The translations under genes were made by a program, and so were the position numbers. From NCBI GenBank assembly GCA_024860865.1, contig JACRDV010000022.1:1-8590 (forward strand): 8,590 nucleotides of DNA. The letters run 5' to 3'. The notes under the pieces are model-generated. The model did no database searches. It saw nothing but the letters and a program-made list of their open reading frames with translations, and was not told the DNA's origin. This DNA is from JACRDV01 sp024860865 [NCBI: Methanobacteriota archaeon] (lineage in GTDB: Archaea > JACRDV01). Below, one piece after another: positions 1 through 5,599 of the stretch. Positions within the stretch are counted from its first letter, which is position 1. Every line of letters starts with the position of its first letter.

Positions 1-2
1 AG

Positions 3-137
3 CCTTTTAGCGGACCTAGGCGATTCTTTGCTTTGCTGCGATGGGTCCACGAGGACATGCAGAACAGAGAGCGATATGTAAAAACCGGCTGGAAGAGTTG
101 GTCGAAGTGGAAGAACTACAAGTTCAGAGAATTATGA
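3..137 (+). CDS. C-terminal fragment of an unrecognised protein
   Basis: An open frame enters from the left edge and stops at TGA 135-137, leaving 44 residues. The visible end is rich in Trp, Lys and Arg (for example VKTGWKSWSKWKNYKFREL) and contains RFFALLRWVHEDM. This composition looks like a real protein end rather than a random frame; the other two plus frames stop earlier or at once. No family can be named from so little. It converges on the hexuloisomerase gene, whose stop is at 229, leaving about 90 bp between them with no clear terminator. Confidence 0.55.
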   Translation, partial: PFSGPRRFFALLRWVHEDMQNRERYVKTGWKSWSKWKNYKFREL

Positions 138-228
138 ACATCCTTGTGGCTTAGTTTGTTTCGAATATAGTGATGTATTGCCAGACGGTTCGTATTAAAA
201 ATGTTACTAACTCTGAATAACAGCGATT

Positions 229-819
229 TTATTCAAAGGTAGTGTGCCTTGCCTTTAACTCTTTTTCAGTTTTACCTAAGATAATCATTAGTTCGCTAAT
301 AATTCCATCTAAAAAGAGGAGCGCAGTATCTTCAAACACAGTTCCTAGTGGAGCAAGTGTGGTATGCTTGCCTAGCATTTGTCTAGCTATATAGCTCGTT
401 GGTTTTTCCATCAACTTGGTGCGCCCTCGAACTTTAACAACTAAGTCAGCAATTTTTCCAAGAGTAGATTCAGGGTGAGAAGTTATTGCAACGACTTTTG
501 CTTTTGTTGCCTTGCTGATCTTTGCAGCATCTATTACTGAATGAGTTTCACCAGAGCCTGAGATAGCAATATAGAGATCTCCACGAGAAACTGGAGGGGT
601 AACAATTTCTCCTATCACCCAAACATTAAACCCAAGGTGCATTAATCTCATTGCAAATGCTTTCGCAACTAATCCAGAGCGCCCAGTTCCATGTATAAAA
701 ATTTTCTTTGCTTTTAGTATAGTTTTAATCATTTGCTCAACTTTTCCCTCATCTAATTCATAAATTGCATTTTGAATGTGCCCTAAAACTTCTCTCATGG
801 CAGATTTTACCGTTGCCAT
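229..819 (-). CDS. hxlB: 6-phospho-3-hexuloisomerase (SIS domain)
   Basis: This 196-residue protein should interconvert 6-phospho-3-hexulose and fructose 6-phosphate. In archaea lacking a full oxidative pentose phosphate route, the reverse ribulose monophosphate pathway supplies ribulose 5-phosphate this way, together with hexulose-phosphate synthase (not in this window). The SIS fold signature is plain: GTGRSGLVAKAFAMRLMHLG at residues 44-63, the phosphate-binding SGSGET at 87-92, then LGTVFEDTALLFLDG around 158-172 with Glu163. The C-terminal RHTTFE matches the RHxxxE ending usual for the family. Length is normal. The ATG lies only 4 bp after the stop of the upstream endonuclease IV-like gene, and its ribosome site (AGTGAG) overlaps that stop, so the two are probably translationally coupled. 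The family assignment is secure. Confidence 0.95.
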   Translation of the reverse strand: MATVKSAMREVLGHIQNAIYELDEGKVEQMIKTILKAKKIFIHGTGRSGLVAKAFAMRLMHLGFNVWVIGEIVTPPVSRGDLYIAISGSGETHSVIDAAKISKATKAKVVAITSHPESTLGKIADLVVKVRGRTKLMEKPTSYIARQMLGKHTTLAPLGTVFEDTALLFLDGIISELMIILGKTEKELKARHTTFE

Positions 820-823
820 ATTC

Positions 824-1660
824 TCACTTCAACAATTTTTCGAAAATAACCTTCATTTTCAAAGAATCTTTATCGAGTATTGGAGATTCGCTTATTATAG
901 TAGGTGAAATTCCTCTTTCAACTATCTCTCTTGCAAGTAAATCAAACTTTGGTCCATTAGATCCGAGAACTAGGTGATGTTTTTCATTCCCTTTTTTAAA
1001 AAATACTTCTGTAAAGTGGCTATGGAGGTTTCTAATAGCTTCAGCTCCAAGCCTTTTTTCAATTAGATCAAAAATATTGGCAAAGTCAGCTTGAGTTTTC
1101 AGGCCACCATCAGTCCTAGCATGAATATGCGCAAAATCAACCGTTGGAATAACTCCATCTATTTCTTCACAAAATGAAATTATTTCTTCTAGAGTTCCAA
1201 CCTGAGATTGACGACCAGTTGTTTCTGGTGCGAGAAAAACGTCCTTAATTCCCTCATCTCTTATTTCCCGAACCGTCTGTCGAAGGGCTTCCTTAGTTAT
1301 TTCCACAGCATGTTCTTTTGACTTTCCATAATAAGCTGGATGAAAGACAATATTTGATGCCCCCATTGAATGTGAAATTCTTGCAGTTTGAATGAGCCAG
1401 TTGATACTTTTTTTTAATTTGATTTTTTCTTCAGAAGCAAGATTTATAAAATAGGGAGCATGAGCGCTCAATAGGACATTACTTTCTTTTGCAACCTTAC
1501 CAACCTCTTTTGCCAAATAAATTTTCATCTTAACTCCGCGAACGAACTGACACTCAAATGCGTCCAATTTCTCGCTAGCAACATATTTGATCCCTTCAAG
1601 GGTTCCTCCCTTAACTCCAACAGGTGTCCCAGCAGGGCCAAAGCGAGGTTGAGCTTTCAT
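824..1660 (-). CDS. Endonuclease IV-like TIM-barrel AP endonuclease
   Basis: A 278-residue member of the AP endonuclease family 2 (Nfo-like, xylose-isomerase-type TIM barrel). Such enzymes cut DNA 5' to abasic sites with a trinuclear zinc centre. The metal ligands can be read in order: His67 (SAHAPYFINLAS), His107 (FHPAYYG), Glu146 (APETTG), Asp175 and His178 (VDFAHIHAR), His213 (LHSHFTEV), Glu226 and His228 (NEKHHLVLG) and Glu258 (SESPIL). Glu226 stands where the E. coli enzyme has Asp229, so one ligand is conservatively changed. Length matches the family. The ATG is preceded by a weak AGGTTAG; a TTATAAC box about 25 bases upstream (near 1684) might give a leaderless start instead. It is the first gene of a pair with the hexuloisomerase. 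Activity on abasic DNA is inferred from the ligand set; a sugar-phosphate role cannot be excluded given the neighbour. Confidence 0.85.
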   Translation of the reverse strand: MKAQPRFGPAGTPVGVKGGTLEGIKYVASEKLDAFECQFVRGVKMKIYLAKEVGKVAKESNVLLSAHAPYFINLASEEKIKLKKSINWLIQTARISHSMGASNIVFHPAYYGKSKEHAVEITKEALRQTVREIRDEGIKDVFLAPETTGRQSQVGTLEEIISFCEEIDGVIPTVDFAHIHARTDGGLKTQADFANIFDLIEKRLGAEAIRNLHSHFTEVFFKKGNEKHHLVLGSNGPKFDLLAREIVERGISPTIISESPILDKDSLKMKVIFEKLLK

Positions 1661-1745
1661 GCTAAACTAACCTAGTTAATGTTATAACTAAAACTAAAGA
1701 TTACTCTAAAAAACTTAATAGCACAAACAAAAATAAAACTTTGGT

Positions 1746-2114
1746 TCAGACTTTTCTAACAGATAGAATTGGTTTAAGCTCGAGCTTATTCGGATCGACT
1801 GAAAATGCTGGGTATTGCTGCAGAAACGCCTTTAGATCCTCGACCTTAAGTTGGACTATTACCTCTTGCTTCTGAGAAGCCATTATCTCAGGCCTCTGGA
1901 AATGTGGGCTTTCAATCGCTTTCGAAAGTTGGGCAGCTAAAGCAAAAATGGCTCGTTTATGTTCAGTTTTTGACTTATGCAAGTGACCTGGACCCACTTT
2001 TAGATTTTCGTACTCCTTAAAACTGTCGTGAGAAAGGCCCTGCTTTAGGAGATATTCTTTAAACTTGTTTAAGTGGCGATGTAGAGTTATGAGCTCAAGT
2101 TTTGTAAGAGTCAA
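1746..2114 (-). CDS. UPF0058 family protein with C-terminal extension
   Basis: This 122-residue protein belongs to the archaeal UPF0058 family of unknown function, small helical proteins sometimes suggested to bind metal. The diagnostic stretch is VGPGHLHKSKTEHKRAIFALA at about residues 40-60, with His44, His46 and His52 as possible ligands; the N-terminal helix (LELITLHRHLNKFKEYLL, 6-23) also fits. Typical members are about 90 residues, so residues 75-122 are an extension containing a strand-like QEVIVQLKVEDLKAFLQQYP segment. The start is TTG at 2112-2114, because no ATG or GTG occurs before the in-frame stop upstream and this start aligns with the family's N-terminus; its ribosome site is weak. 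It sits 85 bp upstream of the endonuclease IV-like gene on the same strand and could share its transcript. Its direction is opposite to the unknown operon on its right. Confidence 0.8.
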   Translation of the reverse strand: MTLTKLELITLHRHLNKFKEYLLKQGLSHDSFKEYENLKVGPGHLHKSKTEHKRAIFALAAQLSKAIESPHFQRPEIMASQKQEVIVQLKVEDLKAFLQQYPAFSVDPNKLELKPILSVRKV

Positions 2115-2195
2115 AATCTCAAACCAGCTATAACCTCTCTATTTCCAAATCTAAATTGTTATTAAGCCAAACACATTGAAATAACTGTCGTCTGC

Positions 2196-2212
2196 CTTTT
2201 GTCTGACAAAAG
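2196..2212. promoter_or_regulatory. 17-bp palindrome, candidate operator
   Basis: CTTTTGTCTGACAAAAG is a perfect inverted repeat of two 8-bp arms around a single central T. It lies in the divergent region between the UPF0058 gene and the operon starting at 2294, directly before a purine-rich AGAGGAAA and an AT-rich box that could be the BRE and TATA of the operon. This size and place suit a dimeric transcription factor site. It lacks a T-run on either side and is poorly placed for a terminator. Confidence 0.45.
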
Positions 2213-2225
2213 AGGAAATATTAAG
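2213..2225 (+). promoter_or_regulatory. Candidate BRE/TATA promoter for the 2294 operon
   Basis: AGGAAATATTAAG follows the palindrome. The centre of AAATATTAA is near 2220, which would place transcription start near 2246 and give a leader of roughly 48 nt that includes the strong AGGAGGG ribosome site. A second box, TATAAAAT at 2267-2274, is closer to consensus but would start the RNA at about the ATG and lose that ribosome site. Confidence 0.35.
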
Positions 2226-2280
2226 TATTGTCTTAGTAAAATAAGAAAAGTGAAGCTTCCGTTGGCTATAAAATAAATTT

Positions 2281-2287
2281 AGGAGGG
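2281..2287 (+). promoter_or_regulatory. Strong Shine-Dalgarno site
   Basis: AGGAGGG sits 6 bases before the ATG at 2294. It is among the strongest ribosome sites in the window and fixes the start of the downstream gene. Confidence 0.8.
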
Positions 2288-2293
2288 AAATTT

Positions 2294-2809
2294 ATGGATG
2301 CCCTCGTGCCTGCATTGGCTATTATAACTGCAGCTGGAGCATTTGGATTGAAGTATAGATGGGATTGGAAAAAGTGGAAGGCCAGCTTAGAAGATATAAA
2401 GACCAAATTTGATGTTCTTCAATATCACGATAGAACATTGCACACTAAAGTTGATACGCTTTCAGAAATTCTTGAAACTGCTTCTACTGAACGATTACAA
2501 ACTCAACATGGATTTTTAACAATCAAATATCCCCCGGTAATAGTAACGCAACCAAATAAAGCAATAACCCTGGACATCGAGATGTTTAATATAGGAACTT
2601 TTGCACCTCAAACCTATAGTATTGGTATTAGAGTTACAAAAACAAACACAAATTTTGAAGTCTTAAACAAAATCAATGGTACACTAAGTCCTCATGAGAG
2701 AAGAGTTCACAATATACCGCTCAAAATTACTAAAGAAGGATTTAACATATTTGAATATTTTGCCCCTTACGGCAAAATCGGTGAGACTATAGTCTTCGCT
2801 GTCTCTTGA
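2294..2809 (+). CDS. Unknown membrane-anchored protein with coiled coil and beta domain
   Basis: I do not recognise this 171-residue protein. Three parts are visible. Residues 4-20 (LVPALAIITAAGAFGLK) form one hydrophobic helix. Residues 21-68 are charged and helical, starting with a basic aromatic patch (KYRWDWKKWK) and continuing with heptad-like leucines and isoleucines that could coil. Residues 73-171 are strand-rich (FLTIKYPPVIVTQ, AITLDIEMFNIG, YSIGIRVTKT, FNIFEYFAPYG) and resemble an immunoglobulin-like sandwich. The positive patch just after the helix suggests the C-terminal part stays in the cytoplasm by the positive-inside rule, although such beta domains are often external. The start is set by AGGAGGG 6 bases upstream. 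The next gene follows after about 17 bp, so the two probably form an operon. Confidence 0.8.
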   Translation: MDALVPALAIITAAGAFGLKYRWDWKKWKASLEDIKTKFDVLQYHDRTLHTKVDTLSEILETASTERLQTQHGFLTIKYPPVIVTQPNKAITLDIEMFNIGTFAPQTYSIGIRVTKTNTNFEVLNKINGTLSPHERRVHNIPLKITKEGFNIFEYFAPYGKIGETIVFAVS

Positions 2810-2826
2810 TGAGATGAGGGTTGAAT

Positions 2827-3309
2827 TTGGATAAGCAGAAGATGATAGAATCACTAGTGCAAAGTGCTATGCGCGGTTATAAAAAAGATTCAAAGGATGC
2901 AACTATAATCAAACCTAGTAAACAAGACCAAACAGTTGAAGGAATAATTGTAACTATTGATAATACAAAGTTTTACGGAAAGATTTCCTTAAGTGATGGT
3001 TTAATTGTTATGTACAACCCATGCTCCGTCGAAGATGATGGCTCTCTTAAATCTGTGAAAATAAAAGTCAATGGCACAGAATCTACAACAAGCCAGCTAA
3101 TTTTTGGCGATGGAGGAGTTAAGTATATCCATTTGATCAATTCAATTGCCCCTTCAGCGCCAGAAGTTGCAAAGGACCCAGAAGTATCAACTAATCAGAG
3201 CAATCTCCCAAGTGAAAAATCGTTTGAAGTATTGAACGGCGCTCCAAATGCCTTAGCTGTTTCTCCATCTGCAAAAACCTCTAAAACTTATGATATAATT
3301 TCCCACTAG
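2827..3309 (+). CDS. Unknown protein, second gene of the 2294 operon
   Basis: An unrecognised protein of 160 residues. After a short charged helix (MIESLVQSAMRGYKK) there is a strand-rich core (VEGIIVTIDNTKFYGKISL, GLIVMYNP, SVKIKVNG, SQLIFGDGGVKYIHLINS), which could be a small beta barrel. The last 55 residues are rich in Ser, Pro, Ala, Asn and Lys and look unstructured. No signal peptide or membrane helix is visible. I chose TTG at 2827 because GAGGG (2816-2820) lies 6 bases before it. The in-frame TTG at 2821 would touch that site, and ATG 2842 would be over 20 bases away; all three keep the same frame. It follows the membrane-anchored gene closely, suggesting the two products act together. 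Confidence 0.75.
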   Translation: MDKQKMIESLVQSAMRGYKKDSKDATIIKPSKQDQTVEGIIVTIDNTKFYGKISLSDGLIVMYNPCSVEDDGSLKSVKIKVNGTESTTSQLIFGDGGVKYIHLINSIAPSAPEVAKDPEVSTNQSNLPSEKSFEVLNGAPNALAVSPSAKTSKTYDIISH

Positions 3310-3492
3310 TTCGATAAAATTTGAACTTAATTCCTTTCACCCTTTTTGAGAATTAAATTAATTAGCCCTTCTTTGCTTTGTAGCTATTTAGCAAATACGA
3401 GAAAGATTGGTTCTTATTAAAACTATGATGAAACTCTTTTCTACAAGAAATGTTTTGCAATAGGGAAATTGCCACAAATACAATTAAACAAC

Positions 3493-3500
3493 CTTAAATA
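3493..3500 (+). promoter_or_regulatory. TATA box of the small membrane protein gene
   Basis: CTTAAATA is centred about 34 bases before the ATG at 3531. A start about 26 bases downstream, near 3522, would leave a leader of about 8 nt carrying AGGTA as ribosome site. Confidence 0.45.
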
Positions 3501-3530
3501 CCTATGTTGTGACATTTCACCTAGGTAAAT

Positions 3531-3839
3531 ATGACAGGCCAAATAGGCCAAGTACATATACTGTTTGTTATTGTAACAATTGTTGTTATAACAATCTCTT
3601 TCGCTTGGATTTACAAATATACTAAAAAGCTTCTTCTTAGGCCATTACTATTGAGATATTCGATCTCTACGATATTTCTCTTAGGTTTTATAGCATGGCA
3701 TTGTTTTCGAGTATACTTCAAGTGGGGAGGAGAAGATTTAGCCATGTATCTAGAAATGGCCTTTATAGCAATGGCTAATATCGCATTTCTTTTAGCTGCA
3801 GTAAAAACAGTAAAACTTGCTAAAGATTATAGGTTTTAA
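3531..3839 (+). CDS. Small three-helix membrane protein, unknown function
   Basis: This 102-residue protein consists almost wholly of three hydrophobic segments: about residues 8-28 (VHILFVIVTIVVITISFAWIY), 42-62 (YSISTIFLLGFIAWHCFRVYF) and 74-94 (EMAFIAMANIAFLLAAVKTVK). The loop after the first is basic (KYTKKLLLRP), the second loop acidic (GGEDLA) and the C-terminus basic (KLAKDYRF). This points to an external N-terminus, internal first loop, external second loop and internal end. No catalytic or binding motif is seen and I cannot assign a family. The ATG has AGGTA 3 bases ahead. It appears to be a single-gene unit, with gaps of over 200 bp before and over 400 bp after it. Confidence 0.75.
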   Translation: MTGQIGQVHILFVIVTIVVITISFAWIYKYTKKLLLRPLLLRYSISTIFLLGFIAWHCFRVYFKWGGEDLAMYLEMAFIAMANIAFLLAAVKTVKLAKDYRF

Positions 3840-4263
3840 AAGGATTGGTCCCATACTCCCTTAAAGAAATGTTAGTTTCCCCAATTTGGTATGTTAAAAC
3901 CAAGATGAAACGGTAAGTGAGACCGACTGTCAATTATTTTTGATTATTTTAAAGATAGTTTTATTTTACGCTCATGTTAAGAAAGTTGTGGCTGAAGATT
4001 AAAAGTTTCAAAAAATGAAACAATTAAAAAACTGTTAAAGCAGAATTTTCTTCAGATAGAATAAATTTCAGATAAGAACCCTATTTAAGAAAATTTTTAA
4101 CTAAATTCACAAAATTAGTTAGCTTTTATAAGGATTAGAGCTTTTAACTAATTGTATTTCTCAGCCACAATCTTCGTTACAAGGGCGAAAAATTTATTCC
4201 ATTAACCCATTAACGCAAAAATCTTTTATCTTGCTAATTCTCTTTTCTTTAATTGGAGCGCAA
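3840..4263. other. AT-rich intergenic region, 424 bp
   Basis: No convincing coding frame is seen on either strand. The region holds a 10-bp inverted pair (TTGTGGCTGA at 3986-3995 and its complement at 4161-4170), the nested complementary segments at 4098-4153, and several TATA-like boxes (TTTTATAAG at 4123-4131, TTTATTCC near 4191, CTTTTATC at 4223-4230). The last would start the transporter mRNA near 4253. A small RNA gene here is possible but not shown. Confidence 0.4.
4098..4153 (+). repeat. Three-part alternating hairpin segments
   Basis: TAACTAA at 4098-4104 and TAACTAATT at 4145-4153 are both complementary to AATTAGTTA at 4113-4121. The middle segment can pair with the first (7 bp, 10-nt loop) or the last (9 bp, 23-nt loop), but not both. 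That is the layout of a switch or attenuator, though all arms are AT-rich and may be chance. Confidence 0.3.
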
Positions 4264-5139
4264 ATGCTAACAGTAAGTGAGCGAGCCGCAGTTATTTCAA
4301 CTGTTTTAAACATAAGTTTTACTCTCTTAAAGTTACTAGCTGGTTTGTTGTCTGGAAGTTTAGGTTTAATTGCTGAAACAGTACACTCTGCTATGGATTC
4401 TTTTTCATCAATTATCGCTTTCTCTGGTTTACATTTCGGAAAACGACCTCCTGACGTAACTCATCCCTATGGACATGGTAAAATTGAGACATTTAGCGGT
4501 GCTTTAATCACTTTAGTTCTGATTATTTCTGGAGTTACCATTGCTTGGGAAGCTACTCAGAGAATATTGAAAGGTAGCTACGTTCAGTTTACGGTTTTTG
4601 GATTTATAGTCGTTTTAGTCTCAATATTCTTCAATGAAGCCTTAGCGAGATATGAATTTAAAATAGGGCAACAAACTGCAAGCATATCGTTAATCGCTGA
4701 TTCATATCACGCAAGAAGTGATGTACTCAGCTCAATCTCAGTTTTAATAGGTTTAGTTGGAGTAAAGTTTGGTTTTCTAATCATAGATTCAATTGCCGCA
4801 TTAGCCGTTACTATTTTGATTATTAGAACAGGAGTGAGAATAGGGCATGAAGCAATCGATGTCTTACTGGATATCAGCCCAAGGCCAGAGGTCATAAAAG
4901 ACATTGAAACAACTTGTTTAAGTGTCCCAGGTGTTAAGAGTTGTCATGCTATAAGGGCAAGAAAAGCCGGCGGGAGAATTCTAGTTGATTTGCACATTAA
5001 AGTTGACCCTGGTCTAACCGTCAAAGAGAGCCATAAGCTGGCTACTAAAGCGGAAACACGAATAAAGGATAAAATTGCTGGGATTGAGTCTGTATTGACC
5101 CATGTTGAGCCTTTAGAGAATAAAAACAAAGGGGTTTAG
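4264..5139 (+). CDS. Cation diffusion facilitator (CDF) metal transporter
   Basis: This 291-residue CDF protein should export a divalent metal such as zinc across the membrane in exchange for protons. Six membrane helices are visible within about residues 9-190, followed by the cytoplasmic metal-sensing ferredoxin-like domain (about 205-285). The transport site is read as His41 and Asp45 in helix 2 (AETVHSAMDSFSS) with His149 and Asp153 in helix 5 (ADSYHARSDVLSS). This HD-HD set is usual for zinc-type CDFs, whereas FieF/YiiP has DD-HD. The loop motif DVTHPYGHGKIE (64-75) matches the second zinc site, and His244, His280 and Glu282 are candidates for the C-terminal site. I chose ATG 4264, with GGAG 6 bases upstream, over the in-frame TTG at 4231, because MLTVSERAAVIST is a typical CDF beginning. 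The substrate is inferred, not shown. Confidence 0.92.
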   Translation: MLTVSERAAVISTVLNISFTLLKLLAGLLSGSLGLIAETVHSAMDSFSSIIAFSGLHFGKRPPDVTHPYGHGKIETFSGALITLVLIISGVTIAWEATQRILKGSYVQFTVFGFIVVLVSIFFNEALARYEFKIGQQTASISLIADSYHARSDVLSSISVLIGLVGVKFGFLIIDSIAALAVTILIIRTGVRIGHEAIDVLLDISPRPEVIKDIETTCLSVPGVKSCHAIRARKAGGRILVDLHIKVDPGLTVKESHKLATKAETRIKDKIAGIESVLTHVEPLENKNKGV

Positions 5140-5147
5140 TTTTTTTT
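5140..5147 (+). terminator. Oligo-T terminator of the CDF gene
   Basis: Eight T residues follow the transporter stop codon immediately. Archaeal RNA polymerase stops at such runs without needing a hairpin. It separates the transporter from the tRNA gene about 40 bp further on. Confidence 0.6.
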
Positions 5148-5206
5148 CCGATAGTTATTTGGGGCAAAAATTAATTCTTAAATAAATGAAGCCGGGTGGG
5201 GTAGTG

Positions 5207-5237
5207 AAGGTTTAGAAATCATTCTAAACCTCTATAA
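5207..5237 (+). other. D-loop tRNA intron, 31 nt, between G18 and G19
   Basis: The central helix is GTAG (5201-5204) with CTAT (5232-5235). The 5' bulge TG^A and 3' bulge AA^G mark the cuts. The intron folds into a perfect 10-bp hairpin, AGGTTTAGAA with TTCTAAACCT and loop ATCA. The outer helix is only GG/CC. Confidence 0.88.
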
Positions 5238-5258
5238 GCCAATCCTGCGGGGCTTTGG

Positions 5259-5274
5259 AGATAGAATCGAAGAA
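5259..5274 (+). other. Anticodon-loop tRNA intron, 16 nt, position 37/38
   Basis: Exon CTTT (5253-5256) pairs with intron GAAG (5269-5272). Bulges are GG^A and AA^A, and the intron hairpin is GAT-AGA-ATC. The outer helix is the anticodon stem. This is the canonical archaeal intron position. Confidence 0.9.
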
Positions 5275-5295
5275 ACCCCGTGACCGCGGTTCGAA

Positions 5296-5316
5296 TTGAG
5301 GAAAACCTCACGGATC
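5296..5316 (+). other. T-loop tRNA intron, 21 nt, position 59/60
   Basis: Exon TTCG (5290-5293) pairs with intron CGGA (5311-5314). Bulges are AA^T and TC^T, and the intron hairpin is TGAGG-AAAA-CCTCA. The outer helix is the T stem. Cutting here rebuilds the invariant T loop TTCGAAT. Confidence 0.9.
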
Positions 5317-5505
5317 TCCGCGCCCGGCTATCCAGTTTTCATACTTAATCAACACTAATTTATGTAAATCCCTGTTGAAGGTATATCCGAAGCATGACCT
5401 AGAATATGTAAAAGAAAAAGTTTAGAAGAATTTAAAAGAGAAATTGGCTTTTTGCCTAGCATTAAAATGCTGAAAATGTCTAACAAAAGCACAATGTGAG
5501 CAAAC

Positions 5506-5513
5506 AATAAATG
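5506..5513 (+). promoter_or_regulatory. Possible TATA box of tRNA-Gln(CTG)
   Basis: AATAAATG is centred about 29 bases before the first tRNA base, so transcription would begin a few bases upstream of the tRNA. The box is not a strong consensus. Confidence 0.35.
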
Positions 5514-5554
5514 CCTTTGTTACATAAAAATATTAATAGCCCCGTGGGCTAGCG

Positions 5555-5583
5555 AGACTTTAGGAGTATCCTAAGTTCTAGAA
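5555..5583 (+). other. D-loop tRNA intron, 29 nt, between G18 and G19
   Basis: The central helix is CTAG (5549-5552) with CTAG (5578-5581). Bulges are CG^A and AA^G, the outer helix is GG/CC, and the intron forms a hairpin of about 9 bp with one bulged T (5559) and a GTA loop. Position and cut sites match the D-loop intron of the TTG gene. Confidence 0.85.
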
Positions 5584-5599
5584 GCCAATGCTGGCGGAC

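Larger units (their letters stand above)
5190..5330 (+). tRNA. tRNA-Gln(TTG) with three introns
   Basis: The gene spans 141 bp; removing 31-, 16- and 21-nt introns leaves a 73-nt tRNA. The acceptor stem is AGCCGGG (5190-5196) with CCCGGCT (5323-5329) and discriminator A at 5330. U8, A14, G15, G18 and G19 are in place after splicing. D stem GGGT pairs with TCCT apart from a T13-T22 mismatch, which also occurs in the neighbouring Gln gene. Anticodon stem CGGGG (5248-5252) pairs with CCCCG (5276-5280); the spliced loop CTTTGGA gives anticodon TTG at 5255-5257. T stem CGCGG (5285-5289) pairs with CCGCG (5318-5322) around the spliced loop TTCGAAT. All three junctions fold as bulge-helix-bulge motifs, so an archaeal splicing endonuclease of broad specificity is expected. 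CCA is not encoded. A weak box (GTTATTT, 5154-5160) could be the promoter. Confidence 0.93.

Noticed and set aside
2267-2274. TATAAAAT as promoter of the operon at 2294
   Set aside because: It would start the RNA at about the ATG and remove the strong AGGAGGG site. An upstream box fits better, although a leaderless alternative cannot be excluded.
3425-3431. ATGATGA, resembling a box C of a C/D guide RNA
   Set aside because: No CTGA box D follows within about 60 bases, and no C'/D' pair is seen.
4231-4263. Longer start (TTG 4231) for the CDF transporter
   Set aside because: It would add 11 hydrophobic residues without a ribosome site, while ATG 4264 has GGAG 6 bases upstream and matches the family N-terminus.
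5191-5329. tRNA read with G at 5191 as first base
   Set aside because: That register puts G at position 8 and shifts A14 and G15. Starting at A 5190 restores U8, A14, G15 and a fully paired 7-bp acceptor stem.
5458-5471. AGCATT-AA-AATGCT hairpin between the two tRNA genes
   Set aside because: It is a short AT-rich palindrome with a 2-nt loop and no T-run after it, so it is not supported as a terminator or an RNA gene.
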